Source: Branchiostoma floridae
Taxonomy: Eukaryota; Chordata; Leptocardii; Amphioxiformes; Branchiostomatidae
Direction of reading: 5' to 3'
Assembly: GCF_000003815.2 (NCBI RefSeq)
Contig: NC_049989.1
Span: 8,336,251-8,400,250 of the forward strand
DNA length: 64,000 bases
Position 1 is the first letter of the stretch. Each line of letters starts with the position of its first letter. Under the pieces are notes generated by a model. It did no database searches and was not told where the DNA came from. It was given only the letters and a program-made list of their open reading frames with translations. The position numbers were made by a program, and so were the translations under genes. Shown here piece by piece: positions 10,901 through 20,869 of the stretch.

Positions 10901-13550
10901 AACACATACCTTTGCCAAATAAACCAGGCTTGTTATGTAGAATGATGTCTGTAGACAAATGCGTTACTCATTTCATTTCATTTCAAGATTATATGCTTGG
11001 AGTTGGTAGCTACATATGTGACAAGTTTAAAAGTCCTATCATGGAATGTAGTGGGTTTATAAAATGTCCTCATTAATTATGCAAATTAGCTGTTGATTTG
11101 CATAATTGGTATCTCATTATGTATGTCTTCACTTACGCTACCTACATACCAAAAAACATGATGATCCGTCAACATCTTCATATTTTCTCATTAATTATGC
11201 AAATGAGATCATCATTTGCATAATTGATATCTATTGACGTTTACCTCCTTCCCAGCTACATATGTGACAAGTTTCAAAGTCCTATCATGGAATGCAGTGT
11301 AGTCAAAAACTTTCCTCATTAATTATGCAAATTAGCTGTTGATTTGCATAATTAGTATTCCATTATGTAAGTCAACACTCATTCTATGTACATACCAAAA
11401 ATCATGAAGATCCGTCAACACGTTGTAGATTTATTCTCGTCCAAAGTTTGAAAGGAAACCGGCGCCTGCAGTTAGGGGGCCCAAACTCACAGCACTTACT
11501 CTCTGCCCCGAGGGCTATCTACCACTTAAAAATCATGACCACAGCATGTCCAGAACACGAGATATAAAAAATTGAGTTTCCGCTGCAGTACCTTAGCAAG
11601 CCGCTATGGGGCCCATTATCGAACTTGACCTTCGAGTACGGGGGAAAACACACAACCGGACCGAAAGTATAACCTTATGCCATTCTGGCAAAGGTAATGA
11701 CTTATAACTTCCACAACTGTTCACCATCATTTGGGAACGAGAGTCAATTCCTCAGGACTTTAAAGATGCAACAATCATACACCTGTACAAACGCAAAGGC
11801 AACCGACAGGTCTGCGACAACCACAGAGGTATATCCCTACTCTCTGTCGCAGGGAAGACACTTGCTAGGATCCTCCTCAATCGCCTTATAATACATCTTG
11901 ATCAAGGACTACTTCCAGAGAGTCAATGTGGATTTCGGAAAGACAGAGGAACCACTGACATGATCTTCGCTGCAAGACAGCTGCAAGAAAAATGCCAGGA
12001 GCAGAACTCTGACTTGTTCTCCACATATGTAGACCTGACGAAAGCGTTCGATTCAGTCTGCAGGGAAGGTCTCTGGAAGATACTGGCCAAGTACGGATGC
12101 CCCATGAAGTTCATAAATCTTGTGCGACAGTTCCATGACGGCATGCAGGCTCATGTGCGGGACAGTGACGCACTGTCTGATCCATTCCCGGTTACAAATG
12201 GTGTAAAGCAAGGTTGTGTACTAGCACCCACTTTGTTCAGTATCATGTTTACTGCGATGTTAACAGATGCATTCAGTGGAGGAGATGTGGGAATTGGCAT
12301 CAGATACAGAACAGACGGTAAAGTGTTCAACCTTAGAAGATTACAAGCCAAAACCAAAGTGAAAACAGATATTGTCAGGGACCTTCTGTTTGCCGACGAT
12401 TGTGCACTAAACGCCAGTTCAGAACCCAGCATGCAGCACAGTGTTGACAACTTCTCAAACGGATGTAACAACTTTGGCTTGACAATTAGCACAAAGAAAA
12501 CAGAAGTGCTCCATCTACCAGCTCCAGGAAAACCCTATGTGGAGCCAACCATCACAGTAAACAACAAAAAACTCAATGTGGTTAGTAGATTCACTTACCT
12601 TGGCAGCACCCTCAACCAGAATGCTAACATTGATGATGAAGTGGATTCCAGGATTGCAAAAGCGAGTGCTACCTTTGGCAGACTTCATGACAATGTCTGG
12701 AACAGGCGAGGAATTCGACTGGAGACAAAACTGCAGGTGTACAAAGCAATTGTTCTTCCGACACTTTTGTATGCATGTGAAACATGGACAGTCTACCGAC
12801 GCCATGCCAAAAGACTCAATCACTTCCACACCACCCGTCTTAGGAAGATTCTCAACATCAAATGGCAAGACAGAATTCCAGACACAGAGGTACTGACCAG
12901 CGCAGGTATGCCGAGTATCTACACCATGTTGATGCAGTCCCAGCTCAGATGGTCAGGACATTTAGTCCGTATGCCAGACCACCGACTGCCCAAAAAACTG
13001 TTCTATGGTGAACTTGAAGAAGGTGCAAGGCTACGCGGTGGCCAGAAGAAACGCTACAAGGACTCTCTTAAAGCATCCCTGAAAGCCTTTGATTTAAAAA
13101 CTGATTCCTGGGAGCATCTTGCCAGTGACCGGCCACAGTGGCGGCGTGCAGTTCAGAAGGGTGCCGTTACCTACGAGGGAACACGCAGAGCTACTGCCCA
13201 GCAGAAGAGGCAGGCCAGGAAGGAACGAGCAGCCAACCCCCCTCGAGCATCACTTTACTTCCCTGCCCGCACTGCAACAGACACTTCAGAGCGAAGATAG
13301 GGCTGTACAGCCACCTGCGAACTCATTTGACTACTTGAATGGACAAGATGATGACGAAAGCGGTCCTCGTCGACTCGACGGACGAACAACACAATGACTT
13401 ATATCACTTATTTGCTGTTTTCAGGAGGTCCTAGCCCGCCTGGTCAGACGATACCTATTACTCCATGAGCGAGAGAAGGGTGTCGAGCCGATCTTTGCAG
13501 ACTTCACACCTCACGATCCCGTCACCATGGCAACTACAACGTACCTTTAA
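4937..13550 (+). CDS. TRPC-like cation channel, copy 1 (11 exons, complete)
   Basis: Non-selective cation channel of the TRPC family, expected in the plasma membrane as a tetramer. Exons: 4937-5147, 5577-5701, 6009-6476, 6690-6940, 7267-7358, 7651-7787, 8160-8509, 8781-9015, 9354-9530, 10616-10651, 13425-13550. Together they make 2208 bases in one frame, about 735 residues. Residues 20-112 are ankyrin-like ([25 protein letters not shown]). Residues about 124-255 are the TRP_2 domain ([45 protein letters not shown]). FVAHQWSQR leads into S1-S2, S3 is in exon 6 and S4-S5 in exon 7. The pore LFWSLFGL and S6 ([16 protein letters not shown]) are in exon 8. Exon 9 holds TRP box EWRFEV and [12 protein letters not shown]. 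The start ATG has G at -3 and +4. Intron 6 uses a GC donor (GAG|GCAAGT). Introns 9 and 10 carry transposons. The family is certain; activation mode and ligands cannot be inferred. Confidence 0.93.
6500..6600. repeat. (CA)n-rich simple repeat in intron 3 of TRPC copy 1
   Basis: Alternating CA/CG dinucleotides followed by two related blocks with ATGAGTATGAACATGCAT-like sequence. It fills most of the 213-bp intron between exons 3 and 4. Confidence 0.75.
8655..8718. repeat. (AG)n microsatellite in intron 7 of TRPC copy 1
   Basis: Purine-rich run of GA dinucleotides with short interruptions, ending in ACACACAC, about 60 bp before exon 8. Confidence 0.8.
9669..10588 (+). mobile_element. 0.9-kb terminal-inverted-repeat element, copy A
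   Basis: Starts TAACATCCATTGGCATAATA followed by CCGGTC and ends with the inverse GACCGG then TATTATGCCAATGCATGTTA, giving inverted ends of about 26 bp with one mismatch. A second copy lies in reverse orientation at 59914-60791 inside the SGLT gene. The two copies align over their whole length with small gaps, and the homology stops at or just outside the inverted ends. The interior has no transposase-like open frame (a 61-codon frame at 10159-10344 has no recognisable domain). It looks like a non-autonomous DNA transposon. It sits in intron 9 of TRPC copy 1. Confidence 0.8.
11000..11699. repeat. Dispersed repeat with internal 245-bp tandem duplication
   Basis: The segment starting AGCTACATATGTGACAAGTT occurs at about 11008 and again at about 11253. 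It contains three copies of CATTAATTATGCAAAT and their partner TGATTTGCATAATT. Its 3' part (CCGCTATGGGGCCC and GGCAAAGGTAATGA) resembles the sequence near 20440-20530 and 21200-21390, so this is an interspersed family with at least two members here. It lies in intron 10 of TRPC copy 1, directly before the LINE fragment. Confidence 0.65.
11700..13340 (+). mobile_element. 5'-truncated non-LTR retrotransposon fragment
   Basis: Reverse transcriptase region of a LINE inserted in sense orientation in intron 10 of TRPC copy 1. The open frame runs from about 11710 to 13300, wider than its first ATG at 11960. Visible RT blocks are [33 protein letters not shown], the catalytic motif [24 protein letters not shown], and LLFADDCAL (FADD active site). 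Downstream are the typical [26 protein letters not shown] and [14 protein letters not shown] segments. A one-frame shift near 13260 separates it from a C2H2-like finger [19 protein letters not shown]...H at about 13262-13330 that usually ends such proteins. No endonuclease domain is present. The clade is not certain. Confidence 0.85.
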
Positions 13551-14376
13551 TTTGATTTGATAGGTAGGATTGGTTGGCCTGGAGCTGTTTAGACTCACGT
13601 GACCATGACGTAAATGTCCGCCATGTTTGAATGTTAAAACCGGACGTTGCCAGGTATGTTTCAATTTGTATGTGTAATTTACACATGCAAACTCATATTG
13701 ATCCAATTGTTCTCGGACTAATGCGAGACAGAAGGGACAACAAAGGAAATCATTTGTGTAAGCTCTGACAATTTCAGTCATTCTACCCTTTAGTATATGA
13801 CAATGCGTCAATGCCCACAGAGGCAAGGATGTTGAATATCTAGTTTACTTACTTTCGACAAGAAGGTCATATGTTCATGTGTAACGGTTTGTTTGTGTGC
13901 TGTAGTTTGTCGTTGAACCACATAACTCAAGATATTATGAATTCGTTGTAATGAACTTTGGTATGTGTTTAGGTCTTGATTTGTTCTAGATAGATAGAAA
14001 GAAATGTTTTAGATAGTTGGACCCCCTACATGTAAATTAGGTTTGTAATGCCAGACACGATAGGTTGCAAAAAGTGTGTAGCTGAAACAGTGTCATTAAT
14101 GCACAAATGGAAACTCATAGTACTATCATATTGTTGCCGCTCATCATTCTTACTTTGTTTATCTATTATTACAGTTAACTTATTAGGAGTTATCGGCACT
14201 AAGGATGATCAGACGATATTTCTTTAAAAAAAAACAATATTATTCATGTTACCTTATGTTTAAATTCTAAATATGTATTCATATTACATCACTTATATCT
14301 ATTGCATGTATCTAATTTTGTATCTATATTACCTCATTTATATTCAGTGCATTTATGTTACCTCACATCTATACGT

Positions 14377-14554
14377 CTATTTATCTATCTAACAGTTCGT
14401 GATATTTTACATTGATTATATGAAGAAATTTTAGCAGTTTTCAAAATAGCAATTCGATAGATGTACTATGAGATCAAGGATTTAGCGTTTTCTGTATATC
14501 ATTTCAGGGTTTACTATGGCGAAAACTATTGTATCATAATATGATGTATACGTA
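14377..14554. repeat. Direct repeat, left copy
   Basis: From CTATTTATCTATCTAACAG to ATGATGTATACGTA. It is matched by 16714-16887 on the same strand with about ten substitutions and small gaps. The 2.3-kb spacing and same orientation suggest a local segment duplication downstream of TRPC copy 1. Confidence 0.85.
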
Positions 14555-14879
14555 AGGTGTGGCATGCATACTGAACGTGATTTTAAGGTCCGATATCTTG
14601 TATTAGATTGTTGGATTGCAATGAAGGCAACGTTAAGTTGTTAAAAGCACGCAACACAGTTTATTCAGTAGACCAGTCTGTATGACCGGCCTGCATTTTG
14701 CCGTGGATAGAGTCGCCTTCTAGCCTGTCGAAATCAAAATACCTGGAACATTACAGTCACCGCTCGGCTGACCCCACGAGGTAACTATATCTACTTTTAT
14801 TAAAGTGACTTCAGGCGCGTTGGAAATGAAGTTGTGTATGGTGCAAGATTCTCTCATTGAATTGGTATGTAAATCTCTA

Positions 14880-15340
14880 GCCTGGCTTAACTTACTGTGC
14901 AAATAAAAGAAGAACTTTATTGCATGACACCTGTACAGGATACAGTGTATGGCAACATGTACATACAATACATACATTCAGAACAGTTTGACTACATAAG
15001 TTACTAGTATCTAAAAAACTAGGAAACTAATCTATTTTACACATGGTATATAGTATTGACAATCAGGCTAGCATTATGTGCTGGTTCAGGACAGTATAAA
15101 ATTGTCTCGTTTTTTAAATGCGTTATATATAAATTGACCGACATAGGCAGATATATCAGCAGGACATGATAGTAGCATATTAAACATTTCTGTCTTGTTA
15201 GATGGTAACATTATATCAGATTTGTATTTAATACACTGTAACAATTCTTGTCTCTCTCTATCATATGTTGGGCAATCCATTATAAAGTGGGATTCATTTT
15301 CAATATTATCATGGCATGTTGGACAAAATCTCTCAAATGA
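14880..15340 (-). mobile_element. Degenerate LINE 3' fragment (antisense)
   Basis: On the minus strand about 15335-15086 reads SFERFCPTCHDNIENES, then HFIMDCPTYDRERQELL, and ends VGQFIYNAFKKRDNFILS with a stop. The CxxC...H...C spacing and the IYNAFKKR ending are the usual C-terminus of several LINE reverse transcriptase proteins. An in-frame TAG just upstream shows decay. The 14880-15080 stretch would be its 3' UTR. Confidence 0.6.
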
Positions 15341-16713
15341 CAGGGAAATCTATTTTGCATCCTTCAGCATTGACAAGGGATGGTCTGTCACAAGGTCAGA
15401 TAGATTTCCAAGGCGCCATGTAAGGGAGGTGAGATACATTTCTGTCCTAACACCGTTGAGTGAGCAGCAAAATACTGTAACGCTAAGTCTTGTTTCCACG
15501 ACATTACACGTTAACAGTATGTGTATATGTGAAAACACCATTGTTTGCTACGATATTTTGCAGCATTTCTAAGCCTCGCCTGACTTGAGTTGGGTAACGC
15601 TATTCGATCCTTAGACTTTTGAAGTGTGGTCTTGTGTGAAGTATTTGGCAAACCCTTTTTCTGCTCTATTTAGCGTAAAACTTTGTCTGACCCTGAGACT
15701 TGACTTGCCAAGGTACCGGGCGAGTGGACGTCACCAACGGCGGCCCACAGACCTGTAAATAAGGCTTGATAGTTGGATATATCCGTGGATTTGTCTATGT
15801 AGCTACGACGTGGAAATATAACTTTTGACATTTGAAGCTGTCATTTGAAGATCTGTCGGGCTGTGAGCGCCATGATAACAGGTATGTTGCAGTTCTTTCC
15901 TTACACTTATGAAGTATCCCAAAGTATTGTCTGTTTTTCCCTGTCTGTCTCTCTACCTGTGCACTTTTAAAATGTGTGCCTTTAATTTGTTTATGGAACA
16001 CACGATAAGGGCGATGTTTTCAGTTAGTACCGCTTTTCGTAATGCAAAAAGTCACCCGTTTCAAGAACAAAATAAATACAGGTAATGGTGGTTATCCCCC
16101 GAGCTAATGATATTTATGCATATCCTAAAGACGCTCAAATCATTGAAACAACGGTTGGACATAAACGGCAGTCGCTGCGAGTGCTTGTTCTGTAACCATG
16201 GATTTAATGTTGTGAAGACAGACAAAGAGCGTCACTGCATGGTAACTATCACAACATTGGGAAATTTCATATCTATGAATCTCTTCTTTTTCAGACAGTG
16301 AGGAACTTTGTCAATATATACAATCACCGGCGTTGGCCGTGACGGTCCGAAACATATATGCTTAATAAAATGTTCTCTATGAGAGTCGTTAAAAATGGAA
16401 CAAGGGGCGTTAAGTCTATAAACTATATAAAGTCTTAGTGTTGAAATATTGGCCTTTTCTCATAACTAGTAGCGTCTCTGCTTACGCTTCAGTGTTTATC
16501 AAACATCTAGATCTTTCCCATAGCTTCTGACTGGAGTGCTACTTCTCGCCACTGTATGAAAAGTGCAATATCCATATGTTCTAGTATGTACTGGTACAAA
16601 ACCGTTTTTCTTGTTGGACCGGTAAAAAAACAGACCCGAAAAATCAGTGGGCCGGGCCCGGTGTTTGGACCGAACAGAAACAAGACCAGATTATGCCCGC
16701 ATGGATGTATAGA

Positions 16714-16887
16714 CTATTTATCTATCTAACAGTTCGTGATATTTGACATTGATTATATGAAGAGTTTTTAGCAGTTTTCAATATAGCAATTCGATAGATG
16801 CACTATGAGACAAAGGGTTTAGCGTTTTCTGTATATCATTTCAGGGTTCACTATGACGAAAAGTATCATGATATGATGTATACGTTA
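16714..16887. repeat. Direct repeat, right copy
   Basis: Second member of the pair with 14377-14554. It ends exactly where the MITE at 16888 begins. Confidence 0.85.
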
Positions 16888-17108
16888 GACCCCGTTGCAG
16901 TCTTCGACCGGGGCTGTTTTTTATAGGGGTGGGGGGGTGCGATTTTTAACGTTTTCTAGGTTCTCTTTTGCCGGGAAAAGGATTTTGCCGAGGAAGGGAG
17001 TTTGCCGTGAAAGGGAGTTTTGCCCAGTCCCGAACCTAGCCAACGTTGAAAATCGCGCCCCCCTCTCCCCCAGAAAAACCAGCCCCGTTCGAAGACTGCG
17101 ACGGAGTC
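16888..17108. mobile_element. MITE with long inverted repeats
   Basis: Left end GACCCCGTTGCAGTCTTCGA is the imperfect reverse complement of the right end, which runs TTCGAAGACTGCGACGGAGT and then C. The inverted homology continues inward (GGGGCTGTTTTTTATAGGGG against CCCCCAGAAAAACCAGCCCC, and AACGTT...AACGTTGAAAATCGC). Flanked by TA on both sides (16886-16887 and 17109-17110). Length is 221 bp and there is no coding capacity. Confidence 0.8.
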
Positions 17109-18240
17109 TAATGGATGTACACGTTTTGACGCTTACGGAGCCAAGAAAATATCAAGACCGAAGTAGAGCAGAGTTTAGAGTCATTTCTACAGTCCAACTT
17201 ACAGAGTTTACATGAAGACAGGATTTATAAACGCCAGTGGGAGTTGGATACGCCGTGAAATAGATCCCGTTAACGTTGTAAAGCATCAGACATGTTGTCT
17301 TAAGTATTGCCCATGGCCATTCACAAGTTTTCACAGGCATTTAGGTCCGGGTTCAGGTACTGGGTACGGACCGGTACCTGATCCTCTGGACCTGAACCGT
17401 ATACCTGTACCTGAATGTTCTGTAACGGTACCCACCCCTAGCTATAAACTTTGTCAGAACTATGTGGGTCTAGATCTGGTGCATATTGTGAAATATTCGG
17501 TGAAAACTTCCTTCGACATTCGTATTTCAACAGGAAAGAAGTATTCTCATCACAGTCATATATCGTCCTTGGAACCACGTAGTGTTCTTCTTTGATCGTC
17601 CTTGTCAATATATCAAACATCAATTACTTCAGCCGAGTCTGCTAAGATGAACAAGACAACCTACACGTGCCTCCTACAAATAAAAACTTGAGTTTTATAG
17701 TCCTGTGGTGTAGCAGCATTTTTGCTAAATTTATTTTTATTAATTACCTCCCGCATTAATCTATGGGTCTCCATAGGATGTCATCATTGTGGCCTAAGTC
17801 GTACAGGCAAGGAGCCTATAGTTATAAACCTGTTGACATGCATATCGACTAGTACTAATCCATGCCGTCCTAATTCATTTATGGTGTTGAATTGGTGATC
17901 AGATAAATGTGCTTAATCATGTACCGTAATTTCACTGTCCACTCGAAACACGAGCTCTTTTTTACGCCTCTGTTCAAACAACATGCTCTGAACAAACCGT
18001 GTGCTGTAAACAGGAACACACAGAGCCATTGAGAATCATTGACACAGTACTTAGCAAGTATGATGGCAGTGGCTGTGTGTTTGTGGTGACGCAGAAAGCC
18101 TTTTGTATTTTCTCCACTGGGGTATACGTAAAGGTCGCTTGGTTACGTCTTTACACAGCTACAGCTAATTGAATGTCAAACGACTTTATGCAGAAAGGCT
18201 GCTCTCATGTTGTGCATTGTTTTGCGTTCTTCTTGCTTCA

Positions 18241-18241
18241 G
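18241..18241 (+). other. Probable 5' UTR splice acceptor of TRPC copy 2
   Basis: The pyrimidine-rich run TTTTGCGTTCTTCTTGCTTCAG ends here and is conserved before the start codon of copy 3 (ending at 40842), while the downstream leader is less similar. This suggests the coding first exon is preceded by a non-coding exon. Transcript evidence would be needed to confirm it. Confidence 0.45.
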
Positions 18242-18297
18242 AATAACACGTATCAATGTCGCCTGCTAAAAGCTATACAGTTTCAGATGGTTACAGT

Positions 18298-19858
18298 ATG
18301 GATAACGTTAGCGGTATACATAAGGAGAGCGACAGTGACTCAGGGGCGGCGGCGCTGACAGAGGCGGAGAAGAAGCTTCTCTCGGCCGCCGCGAAAGGCG
18401 ACATCGCCACGGTCACCGAACTGCTGGGGTTCGGAGAAAATAAAATAAATGTCGAGTGCAAGGATGCTCTGGGCAGGTGTGCTGTGGAACTGGCTGTCGA
18501 TTCAGGTAACCTTTCCCTATTTTAATATACTATATAAATTCTACCTCATTTGGGAAGATATGATTTTTTAACGATGTATGCAAGGAGGTTTAAAATCACC
18601 ACGGAGTATCCATGGACTTTCAATATTCTTGGAGTGCAGCTTTTGGTCTTGGGTGAATTTACCCACGCGTCCTATTTTACAGCCAACAGTATACATCTTT
18701 AATGCAAAACAAAACACAGACTGTTGTCCTGGTAGCTGTAAATGACATTGTGCCAATACACCTTGTTTGTCAGACCATCTTGAAGTAGCCAACGCATTGC
18801 TGCAATATGGAGCCACACCGGGAGAGGCGCTCCTGTACGCTGTGGATAAAGAAGACGTGGCCGCTGTTGAAATGCTGTTGGAATATCCAAGAAACGCAGT
18901 TAGTGATACTTTTGATCTACACCAATTTGCAGTTTATATCCATATTGAATAACAAATCAAACTGCGAAAACTTCCTCATAGATTTTCATCGAAGTGTTAT
19001 TAAGCAAGCATATCTGTGATACTCTCATCAAATCCAATAACCTAGAAGCCGGTTCAAGGTCTATAATAAGCATGCTCAGGAGGATGCATTGCGAGTAATA
19101 TTGTGTCAAATTTGAAGCCCTTGAGAAATAAACAAAACACGCCTAGGCATATATCAAGTTATGTCTAAATAAGAACAGCAACATTGGTGCATTTGAAGTT
19201 TTCAACAAGACTGGGTTATAGACAATATGTGTGTTACTAATTGCAGACAAAATCTGATATACCCCCCCCCCCCCCCCACACACACACTATAGGAGAAGTC
19301 TTCATCTACAGCCTGTAGTCGCCATCCACCAGAAATGACACCGATCGTTCTCGCAAGTCACAAAAACAGCCTCCCTCTCATCAAACTGCTTGTTGACCGT
19401 GAAATGTCGATTCCCGGCCCCGATGAAGTGCCCTTCAATGGTCACCCATCAACTGAAGCCAATCTAAACCTGTACCGCGGCCTGGTCAGCCCTTACTACA
19501 TCCTCCTGACCAACGACGACCCTCTCAGACGGGCCTTCGTGCTCAGCACGAGATTGGTCGACATCGGGGCGAAAATACCCGAAGTGGAGGAGGAATTCTC
19601 GGAAATGGCCGAAGAATGCCGAAGTTTGGGCGTAGATCTGCTGAACCAAGTACGGAACCGAGACGAGGCGGCGGCCATCTTGAATTGTGGAGACGAAGTG
19701 TCACCAGTGATACACGGTGATGACTGTAAAGTGAAGCTGTCAGGACTGAACATGGCTGTACATCATCACCAGGAGAAGGTGTGCGTCTTTCATACTGAAT
19801 GTCACAAAGAGCAACTGCTATGATATAGAGTATTTATATGATTTCTGGTGCATGTGAA

Positions 19859-19930
<72 letters not shown>

Positions 19931-20829
19931 NNNNNNNNNNNNNNNNNNNNNNNNNNNNNNNNNNNNNNNNNNNNNNNNNNNNNNNNNNNNNNNNNNNNNN
20001 NNNNNNNNNNNNNNNNNNNNNNNNNNNNNNGCACATCACTCCTATACAAACCCTTTTTCAAGACCACAACAGGACAGCGTACATTTCCATACAGAGGTGC
20101 TAAACACTTTAATTCACTACCAGCCTACATTAAACAAGTTCCAAGCCTAAATTCATTTAAGTCAGCTTTGAAAGACCTAACATAGTCTCAGTACTGAGTA
20201 GTGACCTCTGACCTCCCAAACTGTTGACCTTATGATTTTGATTTATCTGTGTCTTTCATGTTTCAGTTGTACTTATATGTTCCGACGTGTATGTCTACTT
20301 TTCTCTCTGTAAGTTTTTTATTTTTATTTCCTTGTATGTATATTTGAAACTGGGCCCTATTGAAAACCAGTGTATTAGCACTGAATAGGCTACCCACCTG
20401 GAAATTTGAAAATAAACAAAACAAAACAAAACCTTCTAAAGTTATGGTGTCCATATACAAACATACTGAGCGATAGATAACAAACACACAAACGCTACCG
20501 AAAACATAACCTCTCTGGCAAAGGTAATGATGCTCATCTGGAATACATAAAGCGCAGAGAACACAGTTGCGTTGTGCAGTAAAGGGCACAAAATGGGATT
20601 ATACATGTAGTGCCAACTAAACTCCCTGATTTTAACCTATAAGATAATTTTAACGCCGATACATTATTTTAATGCTATACGTGTGAATGCTTTTAAAATT
20701 GTTTTAAATGTATGATGTTGTGTAACAATATGCGACGCACGAGATCGTGTATTGTAATACATCTTTTGTTTTGTAAAGAAGGCACAATTTAGCGTTTGGC
20801 TGCCACGCCGTTCTGACAAATAAACCATT

Positions 20830-20869
<40 letters not shown>

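Larger units (their letters stand above)
13551..18240. other. Intergenic spacer between TRPC copies 1 and 2
   Basis: No supported host gene. It contains a duplicated segment of about 175 bp (14377-14554 and 16714-16887), a degenerate antisense LINE fragment, a long-inverted-repeat MITE (16888-17108) and poorly conserved GGTACC/ACCGG-rich sequence (16570-16690 and 17340-17440). The remainder looks unique and AT-rich. Long open frames here lack domains or splice partners. Confidence 0.5.

Noticed and set aside
18256-18297. Upstream in-frame ATG of TRPC copy 2
   Set aside because: Weak start context, no counterpart in copy 3, and the aligned leader of copy 3 has in-frame stops. It is kept only as an alternative.
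19838-20185. Open frames running through the N gap (Tyr-Ile repeats)
   Set aside because: They come from the TA microsatellite and undefined bases. Only the last about 50 codons are meaningful, as a LINE C-terminus.
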